From Desulfoluna sp942491485 (GTDB lineage: Bacteria; Desulfobacterota; Desulfobacteria; Desulfobacterales; Desulfolunaceae), in the NCBI GenBank assembly GCA_942491485.1, contig CALOAX010000013.1, forward strand, positions 558,001 through 622,000: 64,000 nt of DNA, read 5' to 3'. A model generated the notes under the pieces. It was not told the DNA's origin, did not search any database, and saw nothing but the letters and a program-made list of their open reading frames with translations. How positions within the stretch are numbered: the stretch's first letter is position 1; each line of letters opens with the position of its first letter. Below are positions 9,065 to 17,186 of the stretch, in pieces. The translations under genes and the position numbers were made by a program.

Positions 9065-9796
9065 ATGAGCGGTGAACCACAATACATTGGAATCAATGAA
9101 TCTTTTACGTTCTCATGCGGCCCTGAAAAAGGGTGCTTCAACCAGTGCTGCTGCGATGTCAATCAGTTCCTCTACCCCTATGACATCCTCCGATTGAGCA
9201 GGGCTCTCAAGATCTCCACCGGTGAGTTTCTGGAGACCTATACGTATATATACTGCGGAGACACCACCGGGCTTCCCGTGGTCTCCTTTAAGACCCTTTC
9301 TAAAAACAACCACGCCTGCCCTTTCGTGACGGAGAAGGGCTGTGCCGTCTATGACGACCGCCCCGCCTCCTGTCGTATTTTTCCCTTGGCTCGGGCTCTA
9401 TCCCGCTCGCGTGAAGACGGCTCCCTTACCGAGTACTTTGCTGTCATTGAAGATCCCATCTGTGAAGGCTTCCAGGGCGGAGAACTCCGCACCGTGAAAG
9501 CGTGGGTGGAAAACCAGGGCCTGGCCCCCTACAATGAGAGAAACGATCGCATGATTGAACTCATCAGCCTCAAGCAGCAGGTCATGCCAGGACGCCTTGA
9601 AGGGGATGACCGCACAGATTTCCAGCTGGCCTGCTACGACCTTGACGGCTTCCGGGCCAAAGTCGAAGGCGGTACCATCGAAGTCGAGAACAAAGACGCT
9701 GTTATTAAAGACGCTGTTATTAATGATGACGACGCCCTCCTTGATGCCGCCATGGCATGGATCCGCGAGCGCCTCTTTGGAGCGCGCCAGGCGTGA
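9065..9796 (+). CDS. YkgJ-family cysteine-cluster protein (1)
   Basis: 243 residues from the ATG at 9065, chosen because GGAGG sits 4 bases upstream; an in-frame start at 9017 has no ribosome site. Cysteines at 18, 24, 28, 29 and 30, then CPF, GCAVY and SCRIF cysteines, give the CxxCxxCC-like pattern of the YkgJ (PF03692) family, thought to bind zinc or iron-sulfur and of unknown function. Near the C-terminus a 15-base unit is repeated in tandem in frame (9692-9706 and 9707-9721), giving KDAVIKDAVI. Two further members follow within 4 kb. The dispersed repeat starts 10 bases after the stop. Confidence 0.85.
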   Translation: MSGEPQYIGINESFTFSCGPEKGCFNQCCCDVNQFLYPYDILRLSRALKISTGEFLETYTYIYCGDTTGLPVVSFKTLSKNNHACPFVTEKGCAVYDDRPASCRIFPLARALSRSREDGSLTEYFAVIEDPICEGFQGGELRTVKAWVENQGLAPYNERNDRMIELISLKQQVMPGRLEGDDRTDFQLACYDLDGFRAKVEGGTIEVENKDAVIKDAVINDDDALLDAAMAWIRERLFGARQA

Positions 9797-9806
9797 TGAA
9801 AGCATT

Positions 9807-10023
9807 GCCTCCGGCGGCCCTGCCGGGGGCCAAACTTTTAAAAAGTTTGACAAACAGGCCTTAATAGCTGTTCGCCATATTCATGGATGTTCAGACCATA
9901 TGGTTCTGGTTTAATGGGTATGCCGCATCCTTTTCTCTCACTCCCTGCGGGGCCTGAGAGAAAAGGATGCGGCAACCGGAAAGTTTTTGCGGAGCTTTTT
10001 TCAAAAAGCGACCCGTCGGAGGC
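9807..10023. repeat. dispersed repeat, facing pair with a palindromic middle
   Basis: The left end GCCTCCGGCGGC (9807-9818) is followed by CCCTGCCGGGGG and AAACTTTT/AAAAGTTT. In the middle is a long hairpin around CATCCTTTTCTC / GAGAAAAGGATG (about 9926-9970). The right end is the variant CCCGTCGGAGGC (10012-10023), preceded by GAGCTTTTTTC/AAAAAGC. A similar type with TGGTTCTGGTTTAA recurs near 39245. Confidence 0.7.
10018..10022 (+). promoter_or_regulatory. repeat-derived Shine-Dalgarno of the SDR gene
   Basis: GGAGG inside the repeat end lies 9 bases before the ATG at 10032. No other ribosome site is present, so the repeat end appears to act as the Shine-Dalgarno of this gene. Confidence 0.55.
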
Positions 10024-10031
10024 AAGTATAG

Positions 10032-10853
10032 ATGTCGGCAGAAGAACGTGTGGCGTTGGTGTTGGGGGCGGTGAAGGGGATTGGTCGTGAGGTCGGTCTT
10101 TCGCTTGCCAGGCGGGGCATTCGGACGGTGCTTACCTGGCATGACTGGGAGGAGAGTCTCCCTGAGATGAAGGCGGCCTTTGCGTCCGCTGGGGCGGATC
10201 ATGAGGTTGTCCGGGTGGATTTGACAGATACCGAGTCAATCCCCGGTCTTATTGATAGGGTAATCGAGCGATTCGGGCGTCTTGATATTCTCATCAACAA
10301 CATCGAGCGCGGCGGCATGCCCGTGGTTCACGGCGGGTACACAAAAAATCAGTGGGAGCTCGAGGTGGCAACTACCTTGACGGCCAAGCGCTGGGTGTTT
10401 GAACACGCCCTGCCCCACTTGAAAAACTCCCCGGACGGATGTGTGGTGAACCTCTCCTCCATCTCCGGGATCGTGGGCCGAAGCGGCCCTGCCAGTTATA
10501 TCTTCAACGAAGGCTATTCCGCCCTGAACCGGGGTATTTCCCTTCTCACCGAGACCTGGGCTCGCCTGGGCGCACCTGATGTCCGGGTCAACGAGCTCAT
10601 GCTCGGCATCATGGACACCCGCCACGGCAAGGACACACGAGGCTGGGGCATGCACCCCGAAGAGGTCAAAGAGGGCATCATCAACCACACCCTCCTCGCC
10701 AGAACCGGTACCCCCGAAGATGTCGTAAAGGCCATCAACTTCCTTGTCTTTGACGCCCCCTTTATGACCGGTTCTGTCATGCGTCTCGACGGCGGCTACG
10801 TCCTCGGCGGTGACCCCATCTGGCCCATGCCTGAAGGGGTGGAAAAGCTATAA
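10032..10853 (+). CDS. atypical short-chain dehydrogenase/reductase (Lys replaced)
   Basis: 273 residues with an SDR fold: a nucleotide loop LGAVKGIG (11-18) replacing the usual TGxxxGIG, an LINN strand end (87-90), Ser143, Tyr156 and a C-terminal GSVMRLDGGY segment. Aligned on Ser143 and Tyr156, the catalytic Lys of YxxxK (Tyr+4) is Glu160. A classical oxidoreductase mechanism is therefore doubtful; it may be a divergent or non-catalytic member. It stands alone between repeats. The stop is 8 bases from the next repeat end, and its Shine-Dalgarno comes from the preceding repeat. Confidence 0.8.
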   Translation: MSAEERVALVLGAVKGIGREVGLSLARRGIRTVLTWHDWEESLPEMKAAFASAGADHEVVRVDLTDTESIPGLIDRVIERFGRLDILINNIERGGMPVVHGGYTKNQWELEVATTLTAKRWVFEHALPHLKNSPDGCVVNLSSISGIVGRSGPASYIFNEGYSALNRGISLLTETWARLGAPDVRVNELMLGIMDTRHGKDTRGWGMHPEEVKEGIINHTLLARTGTPEDVVKAINFLVFDAPFMTGSVMRLDGGYVLGGDPIWPMPEGVEKL

Positions 10854-10861
10854 AAAAGCCT

Positions 10862-11381
10862 GCCTCCGGCGGCCAGGGGATGATCCCCTGGACCCCAGGA
10901 TTGCGAATGCTCCGAGCCCTCGTTCCTCGGGCTCGTTGCACTCGCTGACGGGCTACGCCCGTGAACAAGGCCTTTAGTATCTGTTCAGCTCAAAAACAGG
11001 TTTAATATCTATCGTGAGGTTTACACTACAATCAAAAGTGAATGTGATTTGCCCCGAGGAGCCGGGGGCGAAGTGCATTCGCAATCTGCTTTCAAGGTGT
11101 TTTTCCTATAGTGGCTTCGCCACCCTTGCCGCCGGAGGCGCACTTTTGCCATAGAAGGCATAGCGGAATAGCTACGAGCATTATAACAAACAAAACGGGC
11201 GAGGATCGATCCCAGCGGAATCGATCCTCGCCCGTTTTGTTTGCACATTTCGTATGAAACGCCCGCAGCGTTCGAAGCGCCAGGACTCTTCGCTCATCGC
11301 CATTGCGATTTGCCCCGAGGAACGAGGGACGAAGCGCGATGGCAACCCGCTTTCGAGGTGGCTCACCTCGCCGCCGGAGGC
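10862..11381. repeat. dispersed repeats filling the space between convergent genes
   Basis: The left element (10862-10966) has end GCCTCCGGCGGC, stem CCAGGGGAT/ATCCCCTGG, loop TCGTTCCTC (10920-10928) closed by GAGCCC/GGGCTC, and ACGGGC-TAC-GCCCGT. A right-facing element (about 11041-11139) ends at 11128-11139 and carries an inserted GTGGC-TTC-GCCAC hairpin. A second right-facing element (about 11300-11381) has GAGGTG/CACCTC and end 11370-11381, directly touching the stop of the next gene. Confidence 0.8.
11187..11243. terminator. 24-bp perfect inverted repeat, bidirectional terminator
   Basis: The arms 11187-11210 and 11220-11243 are perfectly complementary over 24 bases with a 9-base loop. 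Each arm has a GC-rich core (CGGGCGAGGATCGAT) and an AAACAAAA or TTTTGTTT outer part. It lies between two convergent genes, so it fits a bidirectional terminator. Confidence 0.65.
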
Positions 11382-12161
11382 TTAATTTTTCATCTTCATC
11401 ATTTTTGAGGGGATGCCGTAGAGGAAGAGCTTGATCCATTCGAAGCCGAATTTCATGACGGCGACGTCGTCCCGTTTGAGTTTTATTTTGAGGTCGGATT
11501 TGATTTTGCAGCGTTTCAGGAAGCTGCTCTCAAAAAGAAAACTTCGGAAGGCGTCCACATTGTAGGCAGCCATGAACGCCATTTTTCCACGCTGGCCGTT
11601 GGGGCCTTCGGCGCCCCAGGGGTTGTTGGTGAAAAGAGTCTCCACCTCGCCCCACAGCTCGTTCATGGCGTTGTGTTTTTCGGCGTTCTGGTCTTTTTGC
11701 CAGGACTCCATGGTGAGCTCTCTCTCTTCATGGATGCCCTCGCAGAACGTGGGGGGGCGCAGGAAGAGGACACGCTTCTTTTTGCCAGTGTCATCGTAGT
11801 AGATGCCATGCTCGGCCGGAAAGGTGCGACAGGTGTCGGGGCGAAATTCGTAGGCGGTGCAGCCTGCCTCGGAGAGGAAGCTGCATGTGGCCTCTGCGTC
11901 GTCATTCATGCGAAGCAGGAGTTCGGGAAAGTGTTTCCCGTCCCGCAAGACGGCGTCGGTGTATCGGTCGATGAACTCACCTGCGTTGATGCCGAGGCCC
12001 TGCTTCAGGCGCAGCACATCGTAGGGGCTGAGGAAAAGGTTCAGGTTTCGGCAGCAGCGGTTGAAGCAGGCAAGGCCGTCATGGCAGCGGAACCGAAAGG
12101 TCTCGCCCTCTTTGATATGGCCCTCAAGGCCATCCAGGGTGTCGGTGTCAAAGTGTTTCAT
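11382..12161 (-). CDS. YkgJ-family cysteine-cluster protein (2)
   Basis: 259 residues from the ATG at 12161. The longer open frame upstream is repeat sequence and was not used. Cysteines at 26, 32, 36 and 37 plus TCSF, GCTAY and TCRTF cysteines match the first YkgJ protein closely in order and spacing, so the two are paralogues that diverged. The family is thought to bind a metal or iron-sulfur cluster; its function is unknown. The stop codon directly abuts the repeat end at 11381, and the only Shine-Dalgarno candidate is the GGAGG of the repeat end on the other side, 10 bases before the ATG. Confidence 0.8.
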   Translation of the reverse strand: MKHFDTDTLDGLEGHIKEGETFRFRCHDGLACFNRCCRNLNLFLSPYDVLRLKQGLGINAGEFIDRYTDAVLRDGKHFPELLLRMNDDAEATCSFLSEAGCTAYEFRPDTCRTFPAEHGIYYDDTGKKKRVLFLRPPTFCEGIHEERELTMESWQKDQNAEKHNAMNELWGEVETLFTNNPWGAEGPNGQRGKMAFMAAYNVDAFRSFLFESSFLKRCKIKSDLKIKLKRDDVAVMKFGFEWIKLFLYGIPSKMMKMKN

Positions 12162-12170
12162 GGTCTTATG

Positions 12171-12460
12171 GCCTCCGGCGGCCAGGGGATTTTTTGCCAA
12201 AGTGGCCTTGCCACCCCTGGACCCCAGGTTTGCGAATGCTCTGGAGCTCGTTCCTCGCCCCTTCGCATTCGCTGACGGGCTGCGCCCGTGATTAGCGGTT
12301 TGGGTTTTCGAGTGCCTTCCTCTGGTCCGACGGTGTCCTTGATGCTCTTTTGACCAAGCGTCTGTGGCATGCCAGAGCCGATGAAGCAATCGAAATCATA
12401 CTAAAAACCTGTTTGTCAAACTTTTGTAAAAGTTTGGCCCCCGGCAGGGCCGCCGGAGGC
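12171..12460. repeat. dispersed repeat pair between YkgJ genes 2 and 3
   Basis: The left end GCCTCCGGCGGC is at 12171-12182; its minus-strand reading gives GGAGG 10 bases before the ATG of YkgJ gene 2. Then come a CCAGGGG/CCCCTGG stem enlarged by an inner hairpin, a TCGTTCCTC loop, and ACGGGC-TGC-GCCCGT. The right part (about 12405-12460) is the short type read in reverse, ending at 12449-12460, 7 bases from the next stop. Confidence 0.8.
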
Positions 12461-12467
12461 AATCGCA

Positions 12468-13049
12468 CTACAGCAGAATCATCTCGGCGATGGTCAACTT
12501 CAGGCGATCCGTAAAACCGGTCTCCTGTCTCAGGGCCCGTTCAAGGGTGGCCATCTCTTTGTAGAGGGGCGTGCGGTTCAGTGGCATGCTCCCTTCGGCT
12601 GTTTGCTCGTAGAGGGCGCAGCCGGGGCCGTCGAGGACTGTTCCGTCGGGCCGCTCCAGGATGTGAGCTATCCCGTGGAGGCGACAGACCATGGGGCGGT
12701 GGGCGTAGAGGGTGCATCGGCCTTCGTCCATGAGGGGACAGGGGACCTTTTCATCGCTTTCGCCTGCTGCCCTTTTGTGGAGGAGGGGGGCAGCCTCCTG
12801 GGCTTTAAAGGTCACGCTGGCGAGGGTTTCCTGGTCCAGCATTTTCAGCCCCTCTTTGAGGTAAAAAAGCTCCAGCAGGGTGTGATGGTAGAACAGGGAG
12901 AGGCAGCAGTTCTCTTCGCAACCGGTGCACTCGAAACCCGAGGAATCGGAAACAGCCGCGTAGGCGCTGTCCATTTTTTCAAAGAGGCGCGCAGCCTGGG
13001 CCGCCCACTGGAGGTTGTCGATGTTGATAAGGGGTCGGGACATACTCAT
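12468..13049 (-). CDS. YkgJ-family cysteine-cluster protein (3)
   Basis: 193 residues from the ATG at 13049. Cysteines in ECTGCEENCCLS, then CPLMDEGRC and MVCRLHG, give the CxxCxxxxCC pattern of the YkgJ family, but the protein is shorter and clearly more distant from the two upstream members. Its role is unknown. The start is uncertain: an in-frame ATG at 13130 lies 7 bases from a degenerate repeat end and would add a low-complexity Thr/Pro-rich leader. The stop lies 7 bases from a repeat end. The next minus-strand gene upstream is the dNTP triphosphohydrolase. Confidence 0.75.
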   Translation of the reverse strand: MSMSRPLINIDNLQWAAQAARLFEKMDSAYAAVSDSSGFECTGCEENCCLSLFYHHTLLELFYLKEGLKMLDQETLASVTFKAQEAAPLLHKRAAGESDEKVPCPLMDEGRCTLYAHRPMVCRLHGIAHILERPDGTVLDGPGCALYEQTAEGSMPLNRTPLYKEMATLERALRQETGFTDRLKLTIAEMILL

Positions 13050-13136
13050 GGGCTTTTGCCTTTGTATTCCATGAAAGGGCCATGCCGTGGGTGGCTGCCC
13101 TGTGGTTGTTGTTGTGTAACTATCCGGCATTAATAA

Positions 13137-13241
13137 TGCCCGGCGGCCCTGCCGGTGGGGGCAAACCTTTGCCTGATCTGAAAGGGTGGCAAAGAGCATC
13201 TGCAACCTGCTTTCAAGGTGGTACACCTTGCCGCCGGAGGC
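13137..13241. repeat. dispersed repeat pair, partly degenerate
   Basis: The left end is the variant GCCCGGCGGCCC followed by CTGCCGG. The middle TTTGCCTGATCTGAAAGGG recurs near 47450 and 62925. The right part has AAGGTG-GTA-CACCTT (13215-13229) and the exact end GCCGCCGGAGGC at 13230-13241, 11 bases from the stop of the next gene. Confidence 0.7.
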
Positions 13242-13252
13242 TTCATTCCGCA

Positions 13253-14311
13253 CTACACAAGGGACAATGGCAAGAAGAGGCGCTCGTAGAGTTCCAGGGC
13301 GTAGCGGTCGGTGATGCTGGCAATGAAGTCGCACACGGATCGCTCTTTGGATCGGCCTTTTTTGCGTTCCGGCATCTCGAGGGCATCGAGTTCGCTTAGG
13401 AAGATGGTCTCGTGTTCGTCTTCGAGAAAGAAGGTGTAGAGTTCCCTCAGGATTTTTTTTGATTTTATGAATTCGTTATGCACCCGGGGGGACCGGTAGA
13501 CGTTGTGGTAGAGAAAGTTGCGCAGCTCGTCCATGGCCCGATGGACTTCGTCGGTGATCTGCAATTTCATCTCGCCACTTTCCGGGTGCGAGGCGTAGAT
13601 GAGGTCTCGAAGCATGGTGGTTGCCCGATCCGGATGGGACGTTCCGAGGACGCTTACGCATCGCTCGGGAATTTGCCCTTCGCAGATGACCCCGCTTCGA
13701 ATGGCATCGTCCAGGTCGTGGTTGAGGTAGGCCATGATATCGGCTACACGTACCACCTGGCCTTCAACCGTGCAGGCCTTTTCTTTGCTGTTTTCCGGGA
13801 TGATGTTCCCGTACCCCTTGGAGTGTTTGAGGATGCCGTCTCGAACTTCATGGGTAAGGTTCAGGCCCTCGCCGTTTTTTTCAAGGACATCGATGACGCG
13901 AAGGCTCTGGATGGGGTGGGAAAAATTTCCGGAATAGATCTCTTTCAGGACGGTTTCGCCGCTGTGGCCAAAGGGTGTGTGGCCGAGGTCGTGCCCCAGG
14001 GCGATGGCTTCGGTCAGGTCTTCGTTGAGGCGCATGGCGCGGGCCACTGTGCGTGCCAGCTGGGCCACTTCAAGGGTGTGGGTCAGGCGGGTTCGGTAGT
14101 GTTCGCCCAAGGGGGAGAGAAAAACCTGGGTTTTGTGCTTCAAACGCCTGAAGGCGTTGCAGTAGACGATCCTCTCTCGGTCGCGCTGAAAATCGCTTCG
14201 GATGGGGCAGGGTTCTTCCTCTCGCACGCGGCCTCTGGATTGCGAACTGGGCAGTCCGTATGGCGAGATAAAGCTCTCTTCCCTTTTTTCGAATTCTTCA
14301 CGTGATGTCAT
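13253..14311 (-). CDS. dgt: dGTP triphosphohydrolase-like HD-domain protein
   Basis: 352 residues from the ATG at 14311, matching the shorter type of the Dgt family; the open frame extends further upstream, but that part has no family likeness. HD-superfamily metal ligands are visible: His78 (HTLEVAQL), His107-Asp108 in GHDLGHTPFGH, and a later HD-type Asp in VADIMAYLNHDLDD. The family cleaves dNTPs to the nucleoside and triphosphate and so controls dNTP pools. It lies in a minus-strand series after repeats. Whether it prefers dGTP cannot be read from the sequence. Confidence 0.85.
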   Translation of the reverse strand: MTSREEFEKREESFISPYGLPSSQSRGRVREEEPCPIRSDFQRDRERIVYCNAFRRLKHKTQVFLSPLGEHYRTRLTHTLEVAQLARTVARAMRLNEDLTEAIALGHDLGHTPFGHSGETVLKEIYSGNFSHPIQSLRVIDVLEKNGEGLNLTHEVRDGILKHSKGYGNIIPENSKEKACTVEGQVVRVADIMAYLNHDLDDAIRSGVICEGQIPERCVSVLGTSHPDRATTMLRDLIYASHPESGEMKLQITDEVHRAMDELRNFLYHNVYRSPRVHNEFIKSKKILRELYTFFLEDEHETIFLSELDALEMPERKKGRSKERSVCDFIASITDRYALELYERLFLPLSLV

Positions 14312-14579
14312 GACGGCCTTGTCCCTTGCTTCAGCAACTCTCCCTGATGGCACATGGAAGCGCCAGGAAAAAATAAAATTTTCTGGTGGGCCTTCTTGCC
14401 ATCGTTCCTGGCAGGTGACCGACGTTGTGGGCACCGTACCAAAATAAAAAGATGTGTTATACAACAGGTTGGAGGGGGAATTCAATGGGCGAGGGGGATT
14501 CTTAAGGCGGACAGGTCCTTGTGTCGGCTTGGTTGATCGGTTAGAATGCGGGCAACAGGGCGTAGCCAAGGAGGCATGC

Positions 14580-15146
14580 ATGACGGAAGGGCACCACTTG
14601 ATTCTGGGAACACTCACCGATCGTCTGACGGGCCGGACAATTGCCGATACCCATGATGAGCGGTACCGTCAGAAGATCGTGGCGCATCTTTTGGATGTAT
14701 GCGGGTTTGCTGCTGAGGAGGTGGAAGCCTCTCGCATGGTCGATGTTGCGGCAGGAGGGAAAAAAGCCCGGTTTCCTGTTGATTTTATCGTCTCCATCGG
14801 TGGATATGCCGCCATGGTGGTTCGGTACGGCCCCGGCTCCATCGTAACCCGGCATCGCTCTGCCCAGGCCCTGTGCCTTCTTCTGGCACCCCACGCGATT
14901 CCTGTTGCCGTGGTGACCAATGGTGAAGACGCCGATGTGTTGAGTGGTGGAACGGCTGAAGTGATGGGGCGTGGGTTTGAAGGAATTCCAAGTCACCGTG
15001 AGCTTGAGGTGATTTTAGCGGAAACAAAACGGGATCCGGTCTCCGAGGCTCGTCGGGAGATGGCGGGTCGCCTTCTTTACGCTTACGAAGTGGACGGCAG
15101 CTGCCCCTGTGATACGTCGATTTGCAAATCAGGGAGTGAGGAGTGA
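14580..15146 (+). CDS. HsdR_N-domain (type I restriction enzyme R N-terminal-like) protein
   Basis: 188 residues from the ATG at 14580, with AAGGAGG 5 bases upstream. The fold resembles the stand-alone HsdR N-terminal (PD-(D/E)xK nuclease-like) domain: RYRQKIVAHLL near the start, then PVDFIVSIGGYAAMVVRYGPGSI and the downstream VVTNGEDADVL. No methylase or specificity subunit is near, so it is not part of a restriction system here; such solo genes are common and of unknown role. The stop overlaps the GTG of the next gene, so the two are probably co-translated. Confidence 0.7.
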   Translation: MTEGHHLILGTLTDRLTGRTIADTHDERYRQKIVAHLLDVCGFAAEEVEASRMVDVAAGGKKARFPVDFIVSIGGYAAMVVRYGPGSIVTRHRSAQALCLLLAPHAIPVAVVTNGEDADVLSGGTAEVMGRGFEGIPSHRELEVILAETKRDPVSEARREMAGRLLYAYEVDGSCPCDTSICKSGSEE

Positions 15147-15661
15147 CAGTGTGTGATAATGACGATGTCCGCTGGATGGGGGTTGCCCTGAAGGAGGCGG
15201 AAGCTGCCCTTGATGGGGGGGACTTTCCAGTGGGGTGTATTGTTGTGGCAGAGGGGCGTGTGGTTGCCACCGGCCGCCGAAGCGGAACGGCTGAAGGGCC
15301 CGGAAACGAGTTGGATCACGCCGAGGTGACGGCATTGAGGCGCTTGATGGAATCAGGGGGGCTCTCCAAGGGGGTCCCTTCAACGCTGTACTGCACGATG
15401 GAGCCTTGCCTCATGTGTTTTGGGGCGATTCTGCTCAGTGGCGTGTCCCGCGTTGTGTGGGCGTATGAAGATGCCATGGGTGGGGGGGCTTCCTGCGATC
15501 TTGGAAGTGTCGGGCCCCTGTATCGGGACTCGGGTGTTGAGGTGAAGGGCCGGGTGCTCCGCGGGGAGAGTCTGGCTCTTTTTAAAAGGTTTTTTTCCAA
15601 CCCGCACAACGGGTACTGGAAGGACAGTTTTCTGGAACGATACACCCTCGAGGTGGTTTAA
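15143..15661 (+). CDS. TadA-like nucleoside/tRNA adenosine deaminase
   Basis: 172 residues from a GTG at 15143 overlapping the preceding stop; a GTG at 15149 is also possible. Zinc deaminase motifs are plain: His59-Ala-Glu61 and Pro88-Cys89-x-x-Cys92 (MEPCLMC). This is the cytidine/deoxycytidylate deaminase superfamily, closest in layout to TadA, which converts A34 to inosine in tRNA-Arg. The loop around residues 105-120 is Gly-rich and the C-terminus somewhat long for TadA, so a free-base or nucleoside deaminase is possible. It lies just upstream of infC. Confidence 0.75.
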   Translation: MTVCDNDDVRWMGVALKEAEAALDGGDFPVGCIVVAEGRVVATGRRSGTAEGPGNELDHAEVTALRRLMESGGLSKGVPSTLYCTMEPCLMCFGAILLSGVSRVVWAYEDAMGGGASCDLGSVGPLYRDSGVEVKGRVLRGESLALFKRFFSNPHNGYWKDSFLERYTLEVV

Positions 15662-15968
15662 GGCCGTGTATGTCGGCACTTTTTGGGGCGAGCACCCCGG
15701 GTGGCGTTTCCCCTTTTTTTTTCTTTTGGCCGCGTAAAGGGTACCATCGGGCGAGTTTGGGGGCTTGACCCTCGTTATTCGCAGGGCATTGGGTGTTTAT
15801 CTTGCGGGTGTCGGTGTCTGGACTGGCAACCTGTTGTCTCTTCATTGGAAATGAACCGTCGCCATTGTGTGTGCGATTGTGCGGGTGAAGGGCAATCGTG
15901 TGGGTTCTCAAGGGCGGAAACCGGGGTAAAATATTCGATTAACAACCCGGAACAAGTCACTTTTTTTC

Positions 15969-15995
15969 TTGCATTTGTGCCAAATCTTCTATAAA
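15969..15995 (+). promoter_or_regulatory. possible promoter for infC
   Basis: A TTGCAT (15969-15974) and a good TATAAA (15990-15995) are separated by 15 bases, a little short. They lie about 90 bases before infC in the 422-base gap that follows the deaminase gene. The gap also has a C-rich then T-rich stretch (about 15700-15735) that may act as a terminator. Confidence 0.35.
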
Positions 15996-16083
15996 TAGAA
16001 CGTTTGTTAATGATACATTATCCGCAAAATTGACTGTGATTGCGGAAAGATAGCTTGAAACAGTAGACCACGAGGAGGAGAAC

Positions 16084-16596
16084 ATAGCTAACCGCAGCAG
16101 AATCAACGTCAACAACAAGATCAGAGCACGAGAGGTGCGCGTCATCGGTTCCGATGGAACCCAGCTGGGCGTACTTCCCCTTCATAAAGCACTGGCCACA
16201 GCCGGTGACAGTGGGCTTGACCTTGTTGAGGTGGCACCGAACTCCACTCCCCCTGTTTGCAAAATTATGGATTTTGGTCGTTTCAAATATGAAGAGACCA
16301 AAAAGCGGCAGGAGGCGAAGAAGAAGCAGAGCTCCTTCCAGATGAAGGAGATCAAGGTCCGGCCCAAAACAGGTGACCATGACCTGGAGACCAAGGTCGG
16401 TCACATCAAAAAGTTTATCGGCAAGAAGCACAAGGTTAAGGTGACGTGCATGTTCCGCGGGCGTGAAATTACCCTCTCCGCTCTGGGACGTGAGTTGCTT
16501 GCCCGTGTTGCCGAAGAAACTGCAGACGTAGCGACGGTAGAGCAGATGCCCAAGTTTGAAGGGCGTACCATGTTCATCATCCTCGCCCCCAAGTGA
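16084..16596 (+). CDS. infC: translation initiation factor IF-3, AUA start
   Basis: 170 residues counted from an ATA at 16084-16086. GAGGAGG (ending 16078) lies 5 bases before it. The residues that follow (ANRSRINVNNKIRAREVRV) are the expected IF-3 N-terminus, and upstream the frame has no ATG, GTG or TTG before a TAG at 16051. A GTG at 16135 would remove conserved sequence. IF-3 rejects non-standard start codons, and infC in other bacteria starts at a rare codon (AUU in E. coli) so that IF-3 limits its own synthesis. IF-3 keeps 30S subunits free and checks the start codon. First gene of infC-rpmI-rplT. Confidence 0.93.
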   Translation: MANRSRINVNNKIRAREVRVIGSDGTQLGVLPLHKALATAGDSGLDLVEVAPNSTPPVCKIMDFGRFKYEETKKRQEAKKKQSSFQMKEIKVRPKTGDHDLETKVGHIKKFIGKKHKVKVTCMFRGREITLSALGRELLARVAEETADVATVEQMPKFEGRTMFIILAPK

Positions 16597-16754
16597 TCCT
16601 TCTGACCCGGGATCCCCGTTTCCTGGGTCGGGGTGTGTCAACGTGGTGTGTAATCGGCGCAGACCGCATCCGTATACCAGCGGTGCGCCTGCATATTTAT
16701 GGACGAAAGGCTTCATCGCTCGTCGTTCCATTGGAATGAAAAGAGGTTTTTACC

Positions 16755-16952
16755 ATGCCCAAAATCAAAACAAGCAGAGCCGCTGCAAAGCGCTTTAAAA
16801 TGACCGGTTCCGGCAAAATCAAATTCAACAAGTCCAACAGCAGCCATATCCTGACCAAGAAGACCACCAAGCGTAAAAGGTCTCTCAGGCTTGCCCAGGT
16901 ACTTGATGCAACCAACGTGAAGGCCGTGAAAAGGATGCTCCCCTACGGCTAA
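16755..16952 (+). CDS. rpmI: ribosomal protein bL35
   Basis: 65 residues, very basic, with the family start PKIKTSRAAAKRFKMTGSGK and end RAVK-like MLPYG. It is a structural protein of the 50S subunit. It is placed between infC and rplT as in most bacteria. The 158 bases before it contain a GACCC-type hairpin (about 16611-16636) that might be part of a leader controlling rpmI-rplT, but I cannot match it to a known L20 leader. Confidence 0.95.
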   Translation: MPKIKTSRAAAKRFKMTGSGKIKFNKSNSSHILTKKTTKRKRSLRLAQVLDATNVKAVKRMLPYG

Positions 16953-17186
16953 GCCGTATGAGGGACTGACCACCCCACCCTTGGGATCCATGCAGCACGA
17001 TGGTGCGCGAATCAATGGGGCGATTTCACCGGCACAAAGTTCTTTGTGTCGGAGGGGTACTTGAACGGAAAGGGCAACCTGATACTCAGGGGGCCCGGAT
17101 GTTCATCCGGCACCATCACACTATAAAAAAAACGGCGGTCGTCCCCCGCATGTATCGGGTGTGACGAGATTTAAGGAGATAGATAG

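Noticed and set aside
12161..12389. Longer N-terminus for the second YkgJ protein
   Set aside because: The extra 76 codons are read through the dispersed repeat and have no likeness to the paralogue at 9065.
14580..15146. Restriction-modification system
   Set aside because: The HsdR_N-like protein is only 188 residues with no helicase, methylase or specificity gene nearby; the neighbours are a deaminase and infC.
16597..17186. Known L20 autoregulatory leader
   Set aside because: Hairpins exist before rpmI and rplT, but I could not match them to the described L20-binding pseudoknot or its mimicry of 23S rRNA.
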